This document shows, piece by piece, positions 19,363 to 30,724 of a DNA stretch of 64,000 nucleotides; position 1 is the first letter of the stretch; each line of letters begins with the position of its first letter. The stretch lies in the NCBI RefSeq assembly GCF_003290085.1, contig NZ_QMKJ01000004.1, forward strand, positions 202,685 through 266,684, written 5' to 3'. Below the pieces are notes generated by a model. The model saw only the letters and a program-made list of their open reading frames with translations. It was not told the DNA's origin and did not search any database. The stretch comes from Aliidiomarina sp. B3213 (lineage in GTDB: Bacteria > Pseudomonadota > Gammaproteobacteria > Enterobacterales > Alteromonadaceae). Made by a program: the position numbers and the translations under genes.

Positions 19363-21672
19363 ATGGTCGTTAGACACCTCACTATTCTAATTGCATCTGC
19401 CGTATCATTAAGTGCCCATGCACAAGCACTTGATACGCGTTCGCCCGTGTCTAACCAAGAACCTCAGTCGTCATCTTCACTTTTTACTCAGCAATGTTCT
19501 GCAGACCCAGACTGGCTGCCATCTGATGAGGTTTTCAATGGTGAGAGTCAGCCAGGTAGTGTTGATGTATGGGCTGATTATGCGGAAATTACCGGCAACC
19601 GAAACGCCTTATATTCGGGTAATGTCGCTTTCAGGCAGGAAAACCAATGGTTACTCACCGAGAGCGCAGAAGTAGATCAGTTTACCGGAGAAATTAAAGC
19701 CTTTGACGGTATTCGATACGGTGACGGCTACATTGCAATTCGAGCAGAGGAAATTACAGCTGACATGGAGCGGCAGAATGCGCACGTAGGCGCAGCCGAG
19801 TATGTCATGTTGAGAAACTCCGCGCATGGTCGAGCCGAGTCTATCGACATTGATGCGCAAGCTGGACAACGCAGTGTTCGTTTGGGGGGAAGTAGTTTTA
19901 CCACTTGTCCCGGAGAAAATCCTGCGTGGCAAATTATTGCTCAAGACATTGAAATGAACGAGCAAGAGTCGTGGGGAACGGCTCGGAATGCTCAGTTCAG
20001 AGTGTTTAATATTCCCCTACTTTATATTCCTAAGTTTACTTTTCCACTCACTGACGAGCGTAAAACAGGACTGCTTTACCCGACAGTGAAAAGTACCTCA
20101 AGAAACGGAATTGAAGTTGAGACACCTTGGTACATTAACCTAGCGCCGAATGAAGACCTCACAATTACCCCACGCTACATGAGTGAACGTGGGTTAATGA
20201 TGATGACCGAGTATCGAACCTTAGACGAAACCACCTCCAATCAATTTAATATCGAGTATTTAAGCTCTGACAAAAAGCAAGACGATCGGGCTGACCGATA
20301 TGCCTTCAGACTCGAGTCATTTACTGAGTTTAACGATGAATTTACGGGCTATATCGAAGTTATGGAGGTTAGTGATAGCGGGTATATCAACGACTTTACC
20401 AGCGAGTTTGCCAATCGGGCAGACGCCCATTTATATCGCCGCGCGCAACTTAACTACAAAGCCGAAAATATAGAAGCTCAGTTTCAAATAGAAGACTTCC
20501 AAATGTTAGGGCCATACACCAGCCCTTACAGAACAGTTCCTCGTATCAGCTACATGCAAACGATGCCATTTGCCAACCATACAGAAGTCTCTTTATTCAG
20601 TGAGTTTACTCATTTCCGTAATTCAGAAAACGCGGATGACTACGCCACTCGCTTACACTTAGAACCAAAACTTTCATTTGCGTGGCAAAGACCCGGCTGG
20701 GACGTTGAAAGTGACTTAAGCTACTACCTTACCCATTACGAACAAAGTAATGACCTTTCAGGAAGAGACCGGTCAATTACTCGCGGTTTGCCTCAGCTTA
20801 GAGCGCGTGCTCGTATTCATTTAGAACGTTCTCTCGACGAGAGCGGACGTATGCAAACGCTATCTCCCCAAATACAATACTTGTATGTTCCATATGAAGA
20901 CCAAAGCGAAATAGGAATATACGACACTATTTTAATTCAAGACGACTACTACAGCCTATTCCGCCCAAGGCGATTTGCTGGCTTAGACCGTATAGCCGAC
21001 GCACACCAAGTAACGCTTGGAGCCTCAACCAGCTATTTCGCAGATACAGGCCAAGAATTACTTCGGTTTAGTTTGGGACAAATTTTCTACTTGGACGAAA
21101 GCCAAACACAACTTTTTGACGAGTCGAGCAGAATAACTGCAAGTAATTCGGAACTTTCTGGCGAACTTGATTTCCGAGTGTCTGACAATTGGTATTTTAG
21201 TAGCGCAATTCAATACGACACGACCTTAGAATTGGCGCGCAAGGCAAGACTAGCCGCAGAATATCGAAAAGATAGCGAGAACTTGGTACAGTTTAACTAT
21301 CGACGTGTTCGTGGCCTAACCGAAGCCAACCAGCAAGTGGAGCAAGTAGGTGTGGTATCGGCGTGGCGGTTAAACCAAGACTGGGTGCTCGCGTCACATT
21401 TATACCAAGACATTAGAGAAGGCACGACTATGGATGCTCTTCTCGCATTACAGTATGAAAGTTGTTGCTGGTCTTTGAGACTAAGTGCTTACCGTCGCAT
21501 AAACCGTAGGTTCGACATTACGGTTCCTGGCGATAACGTGCCTGACGCACGTTTCGACAACGGGTTAAGTTTACAGTTTATGTTAACTGGACTGGGCGGT
21601 GGTGGCGGAATAATTAATATGCTGCAACAAAGTATTTTCGGATACCGAAGACCTTTTTATTTAAACGATTGA
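19363..21672 (+). CDS. lptD: LPS-assembly outer-membrane protein LptD
   Basis: Outer-membrane translocon inserting lipopolysaccharide into the outer leaflet, working with LptE. It has 769 residues: signal peptide 1-22, an N-terminal beta-taco domain (about 65-215, ending near the CPGENPAWQI cysteine), then a large barrel. Cysteines near residue 45 (SLFTQQCSADPDW), in TTCPGE, and the CC pair (YESCCWSLRLSA) near 705 are positioned for the disulfides that activate LptD. It starts the lptD-surA-pdxA-rsmA-apaG-apaH operon and is divergent from amgK. Confidence 0.96.
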   Translation: MVVRHLTILIASAVSLSAHAQALDTRSPVSNQEPQSSSSLFTQQCSADPDWLPSDEVFNGESQPGSVDVWADYAEITGNRNALYSGNVAFRQENQWLLTESAEVDQFTGEIKAFDGIRYGDGYIAIRAEEITADMERQNAHVGAAEYVMLRNSAHGRAESIDIDAQAGQRSVRLGGSSFTTCPGENPAWQIIAQDIEMNEQESWGTARNAQFRVFNIPLLYIPKFTFPLTDERKTGLLYPTVKSTSRNGIEVETPWYINLAPNEDLTITPRYMSERGLMMMTEYRTLDETTSNQFNIEYLSSDKKQDDRADRYAFRLESFTEFNDEFTGYIEVMEVSDSGYINDFTSEFANRADAHLYRRAQLNYKAENIEAQFQIEDFQMLGPYTSPYRTVPRISYMQTMPFANHTEVSLFSEFTHFRNSENADDYATRLHLEPKLSFAWQRPGWDVESDLSYYLTHYEQSNDLSGRDRSITRGLPQLRARARIHLERSLDESGRMQTLSPQIQYLYVPYEDQSEIGIYDTILIQDDYYSLFRPRRFAGLDRIADAHQVTLGASTSYFADTGQELLRFSLGQIFYLDESQTQLFDESSRITASNSELSGELDFRVSDNWYFSSAIQYDTTLELARKARLAAEYRKDSENLVQFNYRRVRGLTEANQQVEQVGVVSAWRLNQDWVLASHLYQDIREGTTMDALLALQYESCCWSLRLSAYRRINRRFDITVPGDNVPDARFDNGLSLQFMLTGLGGGGGIINMLQQSIFGYRRPFYLND

Positions 21673-21682
21673 TGGAAGAAGT

Positions 21683-22975
21683 ATGAAGCAATTTAAGGTA
21701 ATGATCGCCAGCTTGATCTTGGCATTTTCGGTGACAAGTACACCAAGCAATGCACAGATGAGCGATCGCATCGCAATTGTCGTGGACAACGGCGTAGTAT
21801 TGGAAAGCGAAGTTCAAGATATGATGGGCAAAGTACGCTCTGAACTTCAGGCTTCAAGCCGCTCACTGCCTTCAAGCTCAGCGCTTAGAACCCAAGTTAC
21901 AGAGCGTCTGATTGCAGAAGCTTTGCAACTTCAAATGGCGGAACGCATGGGCCTTGTCATTAACGATGCTCAACTAGACCAAGCAATCACGGGTATTGCC
22001 GGTGAAAATAATTTAACACTAGACCAAATGCGTACCCAAATTGAGCGAGAAGGTCAAAGCTGGAGAGCGTATCGAGAAGACATTCGCAAGCAAATTGTGA
22101 TTCAAGAAGTACAGCGTATTGCTATTCAGCGTCGTATTTACATGAGTCCGCAAGAAGTAGACATGCTCGTGAATATGATTAAAGAGCAAGGCGGTTCTCA
22201 AACGGAATACAACATCGGCCACATTCTTATTCGTACCCAAGACGAAAATGGCGAGCAAGATATGAACGCATCGTTAGCTCGTGCAGAACAAGTTCTAGAG
22301 TTGCTAGAAGCAGGAGAACCGTTTGAAGATATAGCTATATCTGCATCGTCGGCGTCGAATGCTCTTGAGGGTGGCGACATGGGATGGCTCACTTTAAACG
22401 CCATGCCTACTTTGTTCGCAGAAGCAGTTGAAGCAAACAATCAACCTGGCGCAGTTCTTGGTCCATTAAGAAGCGGCGTGGGTTATCACATCTTGAAAGT
22501 TCATGATGTTCGAGGATTACAACAGGCTCAGGTTGAAGAAGTGCGCTCGCGTCACATCTTAATTCGCCCTTCAGTTATTTTGTCTGAAGAGCGTGTTCAA
22601 CAGATGCTTTCTGAGTTTAAACAGCAACTAGAAAGTGGTGAAGCAGACTTTGCTGAACTAGCACGCGAACACTCAAGTGACACAGGTTCAGCGCAAAATG
22701 GCGGTGACTTAGGCTTTGCAGACCCAAGCGTATTTGTACCTGAGTTTCGTGACCGTATTCAGAGTATGGAAATTGGCGTAATTAGTGAGCCTTTCAGAAG
22801 TACACATGGCTGGCACATTGTGGAAGTACTCGAGCGCAGAACTCAAGACATTACAGAACAGCGTATTCGAGAGCGCGCACAACAGTTACTTTATCGCCGT
22901 AAGTTCAGTGAAGAACTTAACATTTGGTTACAGGAAATTAGAGACGAAGCATACGTAGAGTTCGTAACCGAATGA
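21683..22975 (+). CDS. surA: periplasmic chaperone/peptidyl-prolyl isomerase SurA
   Basis: Periplasmic chaperone delivering outer-membrane proteins, including LptD, to the Bam complex. It has 430 residues, with a signal peptide ending near SNAQ (about 24). A helical chaperone core follows (about 25-170), then two parvulin domains (about 175-275 with IGHILIRTQ, and 290-390 with [10 protein letters not shown]), and a C-terminal helix. The gene starts ten bases after lptD and overlaps pdxA by four bases. Confidence 0.97.
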   Translation: MKQFKVMIASLILAFSVTSTPSNAQMSDRIAIVVDNGVVLESEVQDMMGKVRSELQASSRSLPSSSALRTQVTERLIAEALQLQMAERMGLVINDAQLDQAITGIAGENNLTLDQMRTQIEREGQSWRAYREDIRKQIVIQEVQRIAIQRRIYMSPQEVDMLVNMIKEQGGSQTEYNIGHILIRTQDENGEQDMNASLARAEQVLELLEAGEPFEDIAISASSASNALEGGDMGWLTLNAMPTLFAEAVEANNQPGAVLGPLRSGVGYHILKVHDVRGLQQAQVEEVRSRHILIRPSVILSEERVQQMLSEFKQQLESGEADFAELAREHSSDTGSAQNGGDLGFADPSVFVPEFRDRIQSMEIGVISEPFRSTHGWHIVEVLERRTQDITEQRIRERAQQLLYRRKFSEELNIWLQEIRDEAYVEFVTE

Positions 22976-23964
22976 CACCACGTTTAGCGATAACTCCGGG
23001 TGAACCTGCGGGAATAGGTCCGGACTTAGTGGTTCAGCTGGCCCAGTTTGATTGGCCGGCTGAACTTGTCGTTATCGCTGACAAAAAACTCCTTCAAGAA
23101 CGAGCGCAGCAACGTGGAATTGATCTGACATTTCGAGACTTCGATGTAAGCCAACCTGCTCGTTCATCTGAAGCCGGTGAAGTGACTATTTATAACGTTT
23201 CACTAGCAACGCAAGTAGAACCAGGCACTCTAAACGCTGAAAATGGTCCTTATGTGGTAGAAACATTGCGCGTAGCGAGTGAGATGAACCTGCACGGACA
23301 ATGTGATGCTGTAGTCACCGGACCTGTACATAAAGGCATTATTAACGACTCCGGCGTCGCGTTTAGTGGGCATACCGAATATTTCGCCCACCAAGCAGGA
23401 TGCTCAGATGTCGTTATGATGCTCGCTACCGAAGGCTTAAGAGTGGCGTTAGTAACTACTCACATACCCTTAGCCTACGTTTCTAAAGCCATTACTCAAG
23501 ATCGTTTAACCAAGGTTATTGATATTATTCACAACGACTTGCAAGACAAGTTTGGTATCAAGAAACCACATATTCTAGTGTGTGGGCTTAATCCACATGC
23601 AGGTGAAGGCGGGCATTTAGGCCGAGAAGAAATAGAGGTTATTACACCGACACTCGAAGCCTTAATAGAAGAGAAAGGGTACCGCCTTTCAGGTCCTCTT
23701 CCTGCGGACACATTGTTTCAGCCTAAATACTTAGAAGATGCAGACGTTGTTCTCGCCATGTTTCATGATCAAGGCCTTCCTGTATTAAAATATAAAGGGT
23801 TCGGCAACGCTGTGAACATTACCCTTGGTTTACCCTTTATTCGCACTTCAGTAGACCATGGAACCGCATTAGACCTCGCGGGTAGCGGAGCTATAGACAT
23901 AGGCAGTTTTAAATTAGCCATTGAGCAAGCAATCTCGATGGTGAAGAGTAAAAAATATGAATAA
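22972..23964 (+). CDS. pdxA: 4-hydroxythreonine-4-phosphate dehydrogenase
   Basis: NAD-dependent dehydrogenase of pyridoxal-5'-phosphate synthesis, downstream of Epd and SerC. It has 330 residues, the family length. [13 protein letters not shown] opens the protein, and [20 protein letters not shown] and [13 protein letters not shown] supply the metal-binding and substrate loops. ATGA overlap with surA and eight-base overlap with rsmA imply coupled translation in the lptD operon. Confidence 0.97.
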   Translation: MTPRLAITPGEPAGIGPDLVVQLAQFDWPAELVVIADKKLLQERAQQRGIDLTFRDFDVSQPARSSEAGEVTIYNVSLATQVEPGTLNAENGPYVVETLRVASEMNLHGQCDAVVTGPVHKGIINDSGVAFSGHTEYFAHQAGCSDVVMMLATEGLRVALVTTHIPLAYVSKAITQDRLTKVIDIIHNDLQDKFGIKKPHILVCGLNPHAGEGGHLGREEIEVITPTLEALIEEKGYRLSGPLPADTLFQPKYLEDADVVLAMFHDQGLPVLKYKGFGNAVNITLGLPFIRTSVDHGTALDLAGSGAIDIGSFKLAIEQAISMVKSKKYE

Positions 23965-24760
23965 TTCATTAGACGGTCACAGAGCCCGAAAAAGGTTTGG
24001 TCAGAACTTTCTGAATGACCAACAAGTTATCGACAATATTGTTGCGGCCATTCGACCCCAAGATGGTGAGGCTCTAGTTGAGATAGGTCCTGGCCTGGCT
24101 GCACTAACGCTTCCAGTCGCGGAAAGCATTCAGAAATTGCATGTAGTTGAACTCGACCGCGACTTAGCCGACCGACTAGAAAGCCACCCCACTATTGGCG
24201 ATCGAGTTATTGTTCACCGTAGTGATGCGCTGAAGTTCAACTTCATAGAACTTAGTGAACAGTTAGGGCAACCCTTGCGTGTATTTGGTAATTTGCCTTA
24301 CAACATTTCAACCCCACTTATTTTTCATCTACTGAATTCTGCGGAACACATACAAGACATGCATTTTATGCTGCAGAAAGAGGTCGTTGACCGCATGGCG
24401 GCGGGTCCTGGTAGCAAAACATTTGGCCGCTTGTCGGTGATGGTACAGCAGCGCTGCAAAGTAGAGCCTGTACTTCATGTACCGCCTCATGCATTTACAC
24501 CAGCCCCAAAAGTCGATTCGGCAGTGGTTAGGCTAACCCCTTATGCAAACCCTCCCTATCCAGTAGAGAATTTGGCAACATTGAATCATGTTTGTCATAC
24601 GGCTTTTCATCAACGCCGGAAAACACTGCGGAATAACTTGAAGAAATTAATGTCTGAAGAGCAAATCATTGAGTTAGGGCTATCGCCGTCGGCACGCCCT
24701 GAGACACTAGCCGTGAGTGATTTTGTAAAAATAGCAAATTGGGTAGAACAGCAAAGTTAA
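23957..24760 (+). CDS. rsmA: 16S rRNA dimethyladenosine transferase KsgA
   Basis: Dimethylates A1518 and A1519 of 16S rRNA in late 30S assembly. It has 267 residues. [11 protein letters not shown] precedes the SAM-binding [13 protein letters not shown], and the catalytic motif NLPYNIST follows near residue 113. The C-terminal helical subdomain contains [15 protein letters not shown]. It overlaps pdxA by eight bases and precedes apaG by three. Confidence 0.97.
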   Translation: MNNSLDGHRARKRFGQNFLNDQQVIDNIVAAIRPQDGEALVEIGPGLAALTLPVAESIQKLHVVELDRDLADRLESHPTIGDRVIVHRSDALKFNFIELSEQLGQPLRVFGNLPYNISTPLIFHLLNSAEHIQDMHFMLQKEVVDRMAAGPGSKTFGRLSVMVQQRCKVEPVLHVPPHAFTPAPKVDSAVVRLTPYANPPYPVENLATLNHVCHTAFHQRRKTLRNNLKKLMSEEQIIELGLSPSARPETLAVSDFVKIANWVEQQS

Positions 24761-24763
24761 AAC

Positions 24764-25141
24764 ATGAGTGAAGTAGAAGTTGGCTTAAAGATTAAAACCA
24801 AGTACTTGTCTGGTCAGTCTAAACCTGATGAAGACTACTACGTATTTGCATATACCATTACGATTACCAATCAGTGCCCAGAAGTCATTCAGCTGCTCAC
24901 CCGGGAGTGGACAATTACTGACGCGGACGGCAAAGTAACTGAAGTATCTGGCGAAGGTGTGGTAGGCCAACAACCCATGATAGGTCCGGGTAAGTCTTTC
25001 AGTTACACCAGTGGGGCTGTACTCAAAACTCCAATTGGAACTATGGAAGGTCAATACGGCATCATCACTTTAAATGACAGCAACCCTGTCGATATTCCTA
25101 TTCCGTGCTTTCGTTTGGCTGTTCCTACACTCCTGCATTAA
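24764..25141 (+). CDS. apaG: ApaG protein
   Basis: Small (125 residues) fibronectin-III/immunoglobulin-like beta-sandwich protein of the ApaG family. The signature YTITITNQCPEVIQLLTREW and EGVVGQQPMIGPGKSFSYTSG is clear. Its exact role is unresolved; the family is linked to nucleotide binding and cobalt-related phenotypes. It lies between rsmA and apaH, the canonical position. Confidence 0.93.
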   Translation: MSEVEVGLKIKTKYLSGQSKPDEDYYVFAYTITITNQCPEVIQLLTREWTITDADGKVTEVSGEGVVGQQPMIGPGKSFSYTSGAVLKTPIGTMEGQYGIITLNDSNPVDIPIPCFRLAVPTLLH

Positions 25142-25155
25142 ATTAAAGGGTTATT

Positions 25156-25962
25156 ATGAGCGCATACATTGTCGGAGACATCCATGGCTGTGAGCGCACA
25201 TTAAAGAAGCTCCTTGCGGAATTACAGTTTAACCCCAGTAAAGATACATTGTGGTCGGTAGGTGACCTTATTGGTCGAGGACCGAGAGCACTCGAAACAC
25301 TTGAATATTTAATGGGGCTGGGGAATTCGTTTCGCTGTGTCTTGGGCAACCATGACCTACACTTTTTGGCCGTTGCCCATGGCATAAAGCCACAAAACCC
25401 AAAGGACAATACTCAAGCCATTCTTTCGAGCTCCAAATTCAACTTGATTGAAAGTTGGTTAAGAGAGCAACCTTTACTCGACAAAAAATCGGATAAATTT
25501 GCGATTGTTCACGCTGGAATCCACCCAGCTTGGAACCTAGAACTCGCCAGTCAGCTAGCGGATGAAGTTAGTAAGTCCTTACAGTCAAAAGATTTCAAAA
25601 AAATATTAGAAAATATGTATGGCAACAAACCGGAAAATTGGTCCTTAAGTTTATCTGAATTAGACCGATACCGATTTATAATCAACGTTTTAACGCGTAT
25701 GCGGTATTTAAGACCCGATCAGTCGTTAGAGTTGAGCTGGAAAGCACCGACTGACAAAGCAAAGCCAGAGCCATTAGAACCGTGGTATACTTTCTGGCCA
25801 GCAGTCCCTCAAACTATTTTTTTTGGTCATTGGGCTGCGCTCGCTGGAAAAACTCAGCGAAACGATATTATAGGATTAGACACTGGTTGTGTGTGGGGTG
25901 AAAACCTAACCATTTACGACTGGAGCAAGCAAGAAAGAATTTCGCTAGCCAATTGCGACTAA
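25156..25962 (+). CDS. apaH: symmetrical diadenosine tetraphosphatase ApaH
   Basis: Hydrolyses Ap4A symmetrically to two ADP and also decaps Np4-RNA in E. coli. The 268-residue PPP-family phosphoesterase has the metal motifs VGDIHGC near residue 7, VGDLIGRGP near 36, and LGNHDLH near 63, plus HAGIHP and FFGHWAAL further on. Last gene of the lptD operon; the chemoreceptor gene follows 50 bases downstream with its own ribosome site. Confidence 0.96.
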   Translation: MSAYIVGDIHGCERTLKKLLAELQFNPSKDTLWSVGDLIGRGPRALETLEYLMGLGNSFRCVLGNHDLHFLAVAHGIKPQNPKDNTQAILSSSKFNLIESWLREQPLLDKKSDKFAIVHAGIHPAWNLELASQLADEVSKSLQSKDFKKILENMYGNKPENWSLSLSELDRYRFIINVLTRMRYLRPDQSLELSWKAPTDKAKPEPLEPWYTFWPAVPQTIFFGHWAALAGKTQRNDIIGLDTGCVWGENLTIYDWSKQERISLANCD

Positions 25963-26012
25963 AAGCAAGCTTGCGATGAACACCAAGACACCGGCTATAT
26001 TTGGAGCTGTTT

Positions 26013-28013
26013 ATGAAGATAACTGTTGCCCTGCGAATTATAGGTGGCTTTGCTGTAATCACAGCACTACTGTTCGTGATAAGTGTAAGCTCGTTTGTTG
26101 GCTTACGCAGCATTGGTTCCTCTAATGAAGAAGTTAATACAGTTGCGGTACCTTCACTGACGGGTGCAGGCGACGTTCAAGCTCAACTACTGAAAATCAG
26201 TAATATCGAGCTTGAAACGTTCTACGCGCAAGATGTGGACGCTGTTACACAAGCTAGAACGCGTTTTGAGGAAAACCAAAACCAATTAGAGCGTTCGTTT
26301 AGCACATTAAACAGAATTCTTCGCGAAGCCGGTCATAGTACAAACATTCAAGAAGTAGAAAACAGAGCGACGAACCTTACTCGTGAAACTCTTGAGGTTA
26401 TAGACGCTCAAGAACAGTACCTTACGCTAACAGCAAGCACCGAAGACCTTATTCTCGACGTTGAATTCTCGGCTGGCGACGCCGCTATGAGTTTGATCGA
26501 CTTCACAGACCAAGACGGTATTTCTCGAGAGCTATTTAACCAAGCAGGTCAGTTAGAAAATACTTTAAACAGCCTGATCACTCTAGGTTATGACTTCTTG
26601 GAAGTAGAAGAACTGGGTCGCGCCGAAATTATTCGCAGCGAAATCCAAGTTGCGCAAGAAACACTAGCGACACGCTTCGAAGCAGTTCGCGCACTAGCTC
26701 CAAATAGTGAACTTCTTGGCAATGTGCAAAGAGACATGCAATCTGCGCAGGACTCTTTAATTGGTTCAAGTGGTAGCTTAGTAGAAACCAAGGAAAGAGC
26801 GCTGCGTCTAAGAGAGCGTGCGAATGAGATCGTTTCAAACAACGCCAACAGAATGGATACGCTTCTGCAAGACTTAGCTACGTTGCAAAGCCAGGTTCAA
26901 GAAATTGCGGATCAAACTAAAACCGATGCGGAAAGTGTCATCACGCGTAGCAGTGTTATTAATATTATTCTAACCATCGTATCTATAGCGCTTGCAGCGG
27001 GTATTAGTTTCCTTACTGTTCGTGCAATTACCCGTCCACTTAGCGAAGTTAACACGGTGTTAGATACTCTAGCTGGCGGCGACTTAACGCAGCGTCTGGA
27101 TGACTCTGGCCAAGATGAGTTCGGCGAGTTGGCGACCTATGTTAATAAGCTCATCGATAACCTACGAGCGCTTATTGAAGGCATCTCAGAAAGAGCAACA
27201 CAGCTTGCAACTGCAGCCGAGCAGTCGTCTGGAGTTTCAGCCGAAAGCCGCAATGCTATCCAAGAGCAGCGTAGCCAAGTTGAACAGGTAGCTACAGCGA
27301 CACAAGAGATGACAAGCACTTCCGCTGAAGTTGCACGCGCTGCAACCGACGCGTTACGCGAAATTCAGCATTCGGACGAAGAAGCAGGTCGCGTGAAGGT
27401 TATTTCTGACGAAAACCGCAGAACGATTGAAGGTCTTGCTCGCGAAATTCAAAATGCCTCTGAAGTGATTAACCAATTGTCAGAAAACAGCTCGAACATA
27501 GGCGGTATTCTTGACGTAATCCGAGGCATTGCAGACCAGACTAACTTGCTAGCACTAAACGCTGCTATCGAGGCTGCACGTGCAGGTGAACAAGGTCGTG
27601 GATTCGCAGTGGTTGCCGACGAAGTACGCACATTGGCAAGCCGCACGCAGCAGTCTACAGAAGAAATTCAGTCTATGATTGAAAGCCTACAAACCGACTC
27701 TGGGCGTGCCGTTGAGGTGATGGACCGAGGCCGTACGCAGGCAGAAACTTGTGTTACGCAAACCGAAGAAGCAGCTGCGGCATTGCAAGCCATTACCGAC
27801 TCTGTTCATCAAGCATCTGACAGCAGTACGCACATTGCTACTGCCGCAGAGCAGCAAAACGCAACAAGCCAAGAGATTAGTGAGAAGCTTGAGCAAATCG
27901 TTGCAATTGCAGAACGAGCAGAATCAGGAGCGCTTCAAACCGACGAGGCAAGTGCTGAAGTGGCGCGGTTGTCAGCGGAAATGCAAGACTCTATTCGAAC
28001 CTTCCGCTTGTAA
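26013..28013 (+). CDS. methyl-accepting chemotaxis protein
   Basis: A 666-residue transmembrane chemoreceptor. TM1 is at about 8-29 and TM2 near 315-335 ([19 protein letters not shown]); the 285-residue periplasmic region between them is predominantly helical. HAMP follows TM2 and the cytoplasmic signalling domain has the hairpin tip [21 protein letters not shown]. No C-terminal CheR-docking pentapeptide is evident. Start set at ATG 26013 with GGAG at 26003-26006; an upstream TTG frame start is unlikely. The ligand cannot be told from the sequence. A bidirectional terminator lies just downstream. Confidence 0.93.
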   Translation: MKITVALRIIGGFAVITALLFVISVSSFVGLRSIGSSNEEVNTVAVPSLTGAGDVQAQLLKISNIELETFYAQDVDAVTQARTRFEENQNQLERSFSTLNRILREAGHSTNIQEVENRATNLTRETLEVIDAQEQYLTLTASTEDLILDVEFSAGDAAMSLIDFTDQDGISRELFNQAGQLENTLNSLITLGYDFLEVEELGRAEIIRSEIQVAQETLATRFEAVRALAPNSELLGNVQRDMQSAQDSLIGSSGSLVETKERALRLRERANEIVSNNANRMDTLLQDLATLQSQVQEIADQTKTDAESVITRSSVINIILTIVSIALAAGISFLTVRAITRPLSEVNTVLDTLAGGDLTQRLDDSGQDEFGELATYVNKLIDNLRALIEGISERATQLATAAEQSSGVSAESRNAIQEQRSQVEQVATATQEMTSTSAEVARAATDALREIQHSDEEAGRVKVISDENRRTIEGLAREIQNASEVINQLSENSSNIGGILDVIRGIADQTNLLALNAAIEAARAGEQGRGFAVVADEVRTLASRTQQSTEEIQSMIESLQTDSGRAVEVMDRGRTQAETCVTQTEEAAAALQAITDSVHQASDSSTHIATAAEQQNATSQEISEKLEQIVAIAERAESGALQTDEASAEVARLSAEMQDSIRTFRL

Positions 28014-28028
28014 GCAGAAACTTGATAC

Positions 28029-28058
28029 AAAAAACCCGCCAATCGGCGGGTTTTTTAT
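28029..28058. terminator. bidirectional Rho-independent terminator between chemoreceptor gene and tyrS
   Basis: CCCGCC (28035-28040) and GGCGGG (28045-28050) pair perfectly around an AATC loop, extended by four A-T pairs. T runs are present on both strands (six T on plus, six on minus), so it serves both convergent genes. Confidence 0.93.
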
Positions 28059-28072
28059 TTGAGTTTAATTTA

Positions 28073-29272
28073 TTAGAGCTTAATTTTTGCAAACTTTCGT
28101 TTGCCTACCTGATAAACGTGCTCACTATTCAATTCACATCTAAACTTGGTGTCTGAAACTTTCTCACCATCTATTTTCACAGCGTTCTGTTTAATCATGC
28201 GCATCGCTTCCGAAGTAGAGGCAACCAAACCTGCTTGCTTAAGCACCGAGGCTAACCCTAACTGTTCTTCTTCTAACGTTAGTGTTACTTCTGGCATATC
28301 GTCTGGAATTGCATTCTTTTGGAAGCGCTGAATGAAGTCTTGCTCTGCTTTATCCGCATCTTCCTGAGAATGAAAGCGTGCAATAAGTTCTTTCGCTAGC
28401 ATGATCTTCGCATCACGAGGGTTCATGCCCTGCTCTACTTTTTCGCGAATTTCAGCAAGCTCTTGATCAGACTTGAAGCTTAGAAGCTCAAAGTAGCGCC
28501 ACATCAAGTCGTCAGAAGCTGACATAACCTTACCAAACATATCGTTAGGTGCGTCTGTAATGCCGATATAGTTGCCTAAAGACTTCGACATTTTTTGTAC
28601 ACCATCTAAGCCTTCTAAGAGAGGAAGCGTAATAACAGTCTGCGGCTCTTGCCCTTCTTCACGCTGCAATTCTCGACCCATAAGCAAGTTGAAACGTTGG
28701 TCGGTCCCACCTAATTCGATATCCGCCTTCAGCGCTACTGAATCCCAACCTTGAACAAGTGGGTAAAGGAATTCATGAATCGCGATAGCCTGGCCTTCTT
28801 TGTAACGCTTCTTGAAGTCGTCACGTTCGAGCATACGAGCAACGGTTTGTCGCGCAGCTAGCTTTGTCATGCCCGAAGCACCAAGCTCGTTCATCCATTC
28901 ACTGTTAAAGCGCACTTCGGTTTTTTCTGCGTCGAGAACTTTAAACACTTGTTCTTTATAAGTTTCAGCATTGGCAATTACGTCTTCCCTACTAAGAGGT
29001 TTACGGGTTGCATTTTTTCCCGTGGGATCGCCTATCATGCCTGTGAAGTCGCCAATCAAGAAAATGACACGATGGCCTAGATCTTGAAAAACACGCAGTT
29101 TATTTAATAACACAGTGTGGCCCAAATGAAGGTCGGGAGCAGTTGGGTCGAAGCCTGCCTTTACCGTTAAAGGCTTGCCCTTACTCAATTTTTTCTCCAA
29201 TTCTTCAGGTAACAATACCTCGTCGACCCCTCGCGAAATCATCGCAAGCGCATCGCTAACCGATGTCGTCAT
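28073..29272 (-). CDS. tyrS: tyrosyl-tRNA synthetase
   Basis: Class I aminoacyl-tRNA synthetase charging tRNA-Tyr. The 399-residue protein has HLGH at 49-52 (variant of HIGH), the [11 protein letters not shown] loop near residue 230, and a C-terminal S4-like RNA-binding domain ([20 protein letters not shown], about 335-399). Length and the [11 protein letters not shown] region place it in the TyrZ-like branch. It is divergent from the M23 peptidase gene across 142 bases. Confidence 0.95.
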   Translation of the reverse strand: MTTSVSDALAMISRGVDEVLLPEELEKKLSKGKPLTVKAGFDPTAPDLHLGHTVLLNKLRVFQDLGHRVIFLIGDFTGMIGDPTGKNATRKPLSREDVIANAETYKEQVFKVLDAEKTEVRFNSEWMNELGASGMTKLAARQTVARMLERDDFKKRYKEGQAIAIHEFLYPLVQGWDSVALKADIELGGTDQRFNLLMGRELQREEGQEPQTVITLPLLEGLDGVQKMSKSLGNYIGITDAPNDMFGKVMSASDDLMWRYFELLSFKSDQELAEIREKVEQGMNPRDAKIMLAKELIARFHSQEDADKAEQDFIQRFQKNAIPDDMPEVTLTLEEEQLGLASVLKQAGLVASTSEAMRMIKQNAVKIDGEKVSDTKFRCELNSEHVYQVGKRKFAKIKL

Positions 29273-29352
29273 TATTTACTCCAAAAATTACTGAACTTTT
29301 CTGCAAACAAGTATTCTACTGTATTTGAATAACCGAGTGAAACGCAGAAGTG

Positions 29353-29382
29353 TTGCGTTCTACAGAAAAGTGTTATTATTAT
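29353..29382 (+). promoter_or_regulatory. candidate sigma-70 promoter for the M23 peptidase-anmK genes
   Basis: TTGCGT (29353-29358) and TATTAT (29377-29382) are separated by 18 bases and lie 33 bases before the ATG. The -10 is a 5/6 match to the consensus. It is followed by the palindrome GTTGCGCAAC (29385-29394). Sequence-only, weak evidence. Confidence 0.35.
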
Positions 29383-29414
29383 GGCGTTGCGCAACAACAG
29401 GGTTCTAGTAGTTT

Positions 29415-30722
29415 ATGGTAAGACCGATTAAAAACGTGGTTCGACAGTTACCTCGTCGACATAAAATAACAATATCGGGAATCTCTCTATTTTTGCTTCT
29501 CCTCGTGCTTTGGCCGAGTGAGAGAGCCACTGCGTCTCGAAATCTTGCAAACGCCGAGCTTCTAGAGCTTGGTCGCCCATACCCGCTCAGCCTAAACCTT
29601 CAAGACGAAATCATCGAAAACTCTGTTCAGCAGAACTACGAGTGGATCAGCTATGAGGTTCGTTCGGGTGACAATCTTGCACGTATATTTAGTAGCTTAG
29701 GATTTAGTGCACAGCAGCTGTATCGCATTACTCAAGTCGAACACGAAGACATACTGCGCCGTATTCACCCAGGCGATACGCTTCAATTCGCAACGACCGA
29801 AGACAAAGAGATTATTGAGCTTCGCTACGAACTTAATGAGACCGAATCTGTGGTTATCCGCCACGGAGAGTCAGGTAATTACGAAAGTTATTCAGAATCA
29901 AAAGAGATCGAAAGCCGTCTCGAGTTTGCACATGCAACTATTTCAAGCAGCTTCTGGAACGCAGGTGTAGAAGCAGGCTTAACTCAGTCACAAATAATGA
30001 ACCTAGCCGACCTTTTTGGTTGGGACATCGACTTTGCATTAGATATTCGAGAAGGCGACCGCTTCAGTGTTTTATTCGAACAGAACTATATCGACGGTCG
30101 TTTTGTCGGTAATGGCAAAATCGTAGCTGCTGAATTCATCAATCAGAACGAGACATTCCGTGCTGTGCTGCATGAAAACGGCAACTACTACACACCGGAA
30201 GGTAAGAATATGCGTAAATCATTCTTGCGCGCTCCGGTCCACTTTACCCGTGTAAGTTCTAGTTTTAACCCAAGACGTTTGCACCCTGTAACCGGTAGAG
30301 TTTCACCGCACCGTGGAATTGATTACGCAGCAGCAACAGGCACGCCTGTTATGGCTGCCGGTGACGGGAGAGTTGTAGAAAGCGGCTACAACAACTTAAA
30401 CGGTAATTATATTTTTGTTCAGCATGGTGAACGCTACGTAACTAAATACTTACACCTAAGTAGACGTCATGTAAGCCGTGGTGAACGCATTCGCCAGGGC
30501 CAAATTATTGGCCGCGTTGGTGCAACCGGGCGAGTAACCGGCGCACACCTGCATTACGAGTTTTTAGTTGACGGTGTACACCGCAATCCAAGAACAGTTG
30601 AGCTTCCACAGGCAGAGTCGTTACCGCAAGATATGTTGCCAAGCTTCACAGGCTTTGCAGAGCAACAAATGGTTCGCCTGCAGAATCGCCAACGTGTTTA
30701 TTTGGCATTAAATCAGAACTAA
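29415..30722 (+). CDS. M23 family murein endopeptidase (MepM-like)
   Basis: A periplasmic peptidoglycan endopeptidase homologous to MepM/YebA. The 435-residue protein has a single N-terminal membrane anchor (about 20-36), an OapA/LysM-like domain (about 75-130, beginning SYEVRSGDNLARIF), a second domain with QIMNLADLFGWDIDF, and a C-terminal LytM domain with the zinc motif HRGIDYAAATGTPV and HLHYEF (H at the GAHLHYEF motif). Its neighbour anmK acts in the same peptidoglycan-recycling cycle and begins two bases after its stop. Confidence 0.92.
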   Translation: MVRPIKNVVRQLPRRHKITISGISLFLLLLVLWPSERATASRNLANAELLELGRPYPLSLNLQDEIIENSVQQNYEWISYEVRSGDNLARIFSSLGFSAQQLYRITQVEHEDILRRIHPGDTLQFATTEDKEIIELRYELNETESVVIRHGESGNYESYSESKEIESRLEFAHATISSSFWNAGVEAGLTQSQIMNLADLFGWDIDFALDIREGDRFSVLFEQNYIDGRFVGNGKIVAAEFINQNETFRAVLHENGNYYTPEGKNMRKSFLRAPVHFTRVSSSFNPRRLHPVTGRVSPHRGIDYAAATGTPVMAAGDGRVVESGYNNLNGNYIFVQHGERYVTKYLHLSRRHVSRGERIRQGQIIGRVGATGRVTGAHLHYEFLVDGVHRNPRTVELPQAESLPQDMLPSFTGFAEQQMVRLQNRQRVYLALNQN

Positions 30723-30724
30723 TT

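Noticed and set aside
29385-29394. Palindrome GTTGCGCAAC upstream of the M23 peptidase gene
   Set aside because: Ten bases is short enough for chance and matches no operator I recognise.
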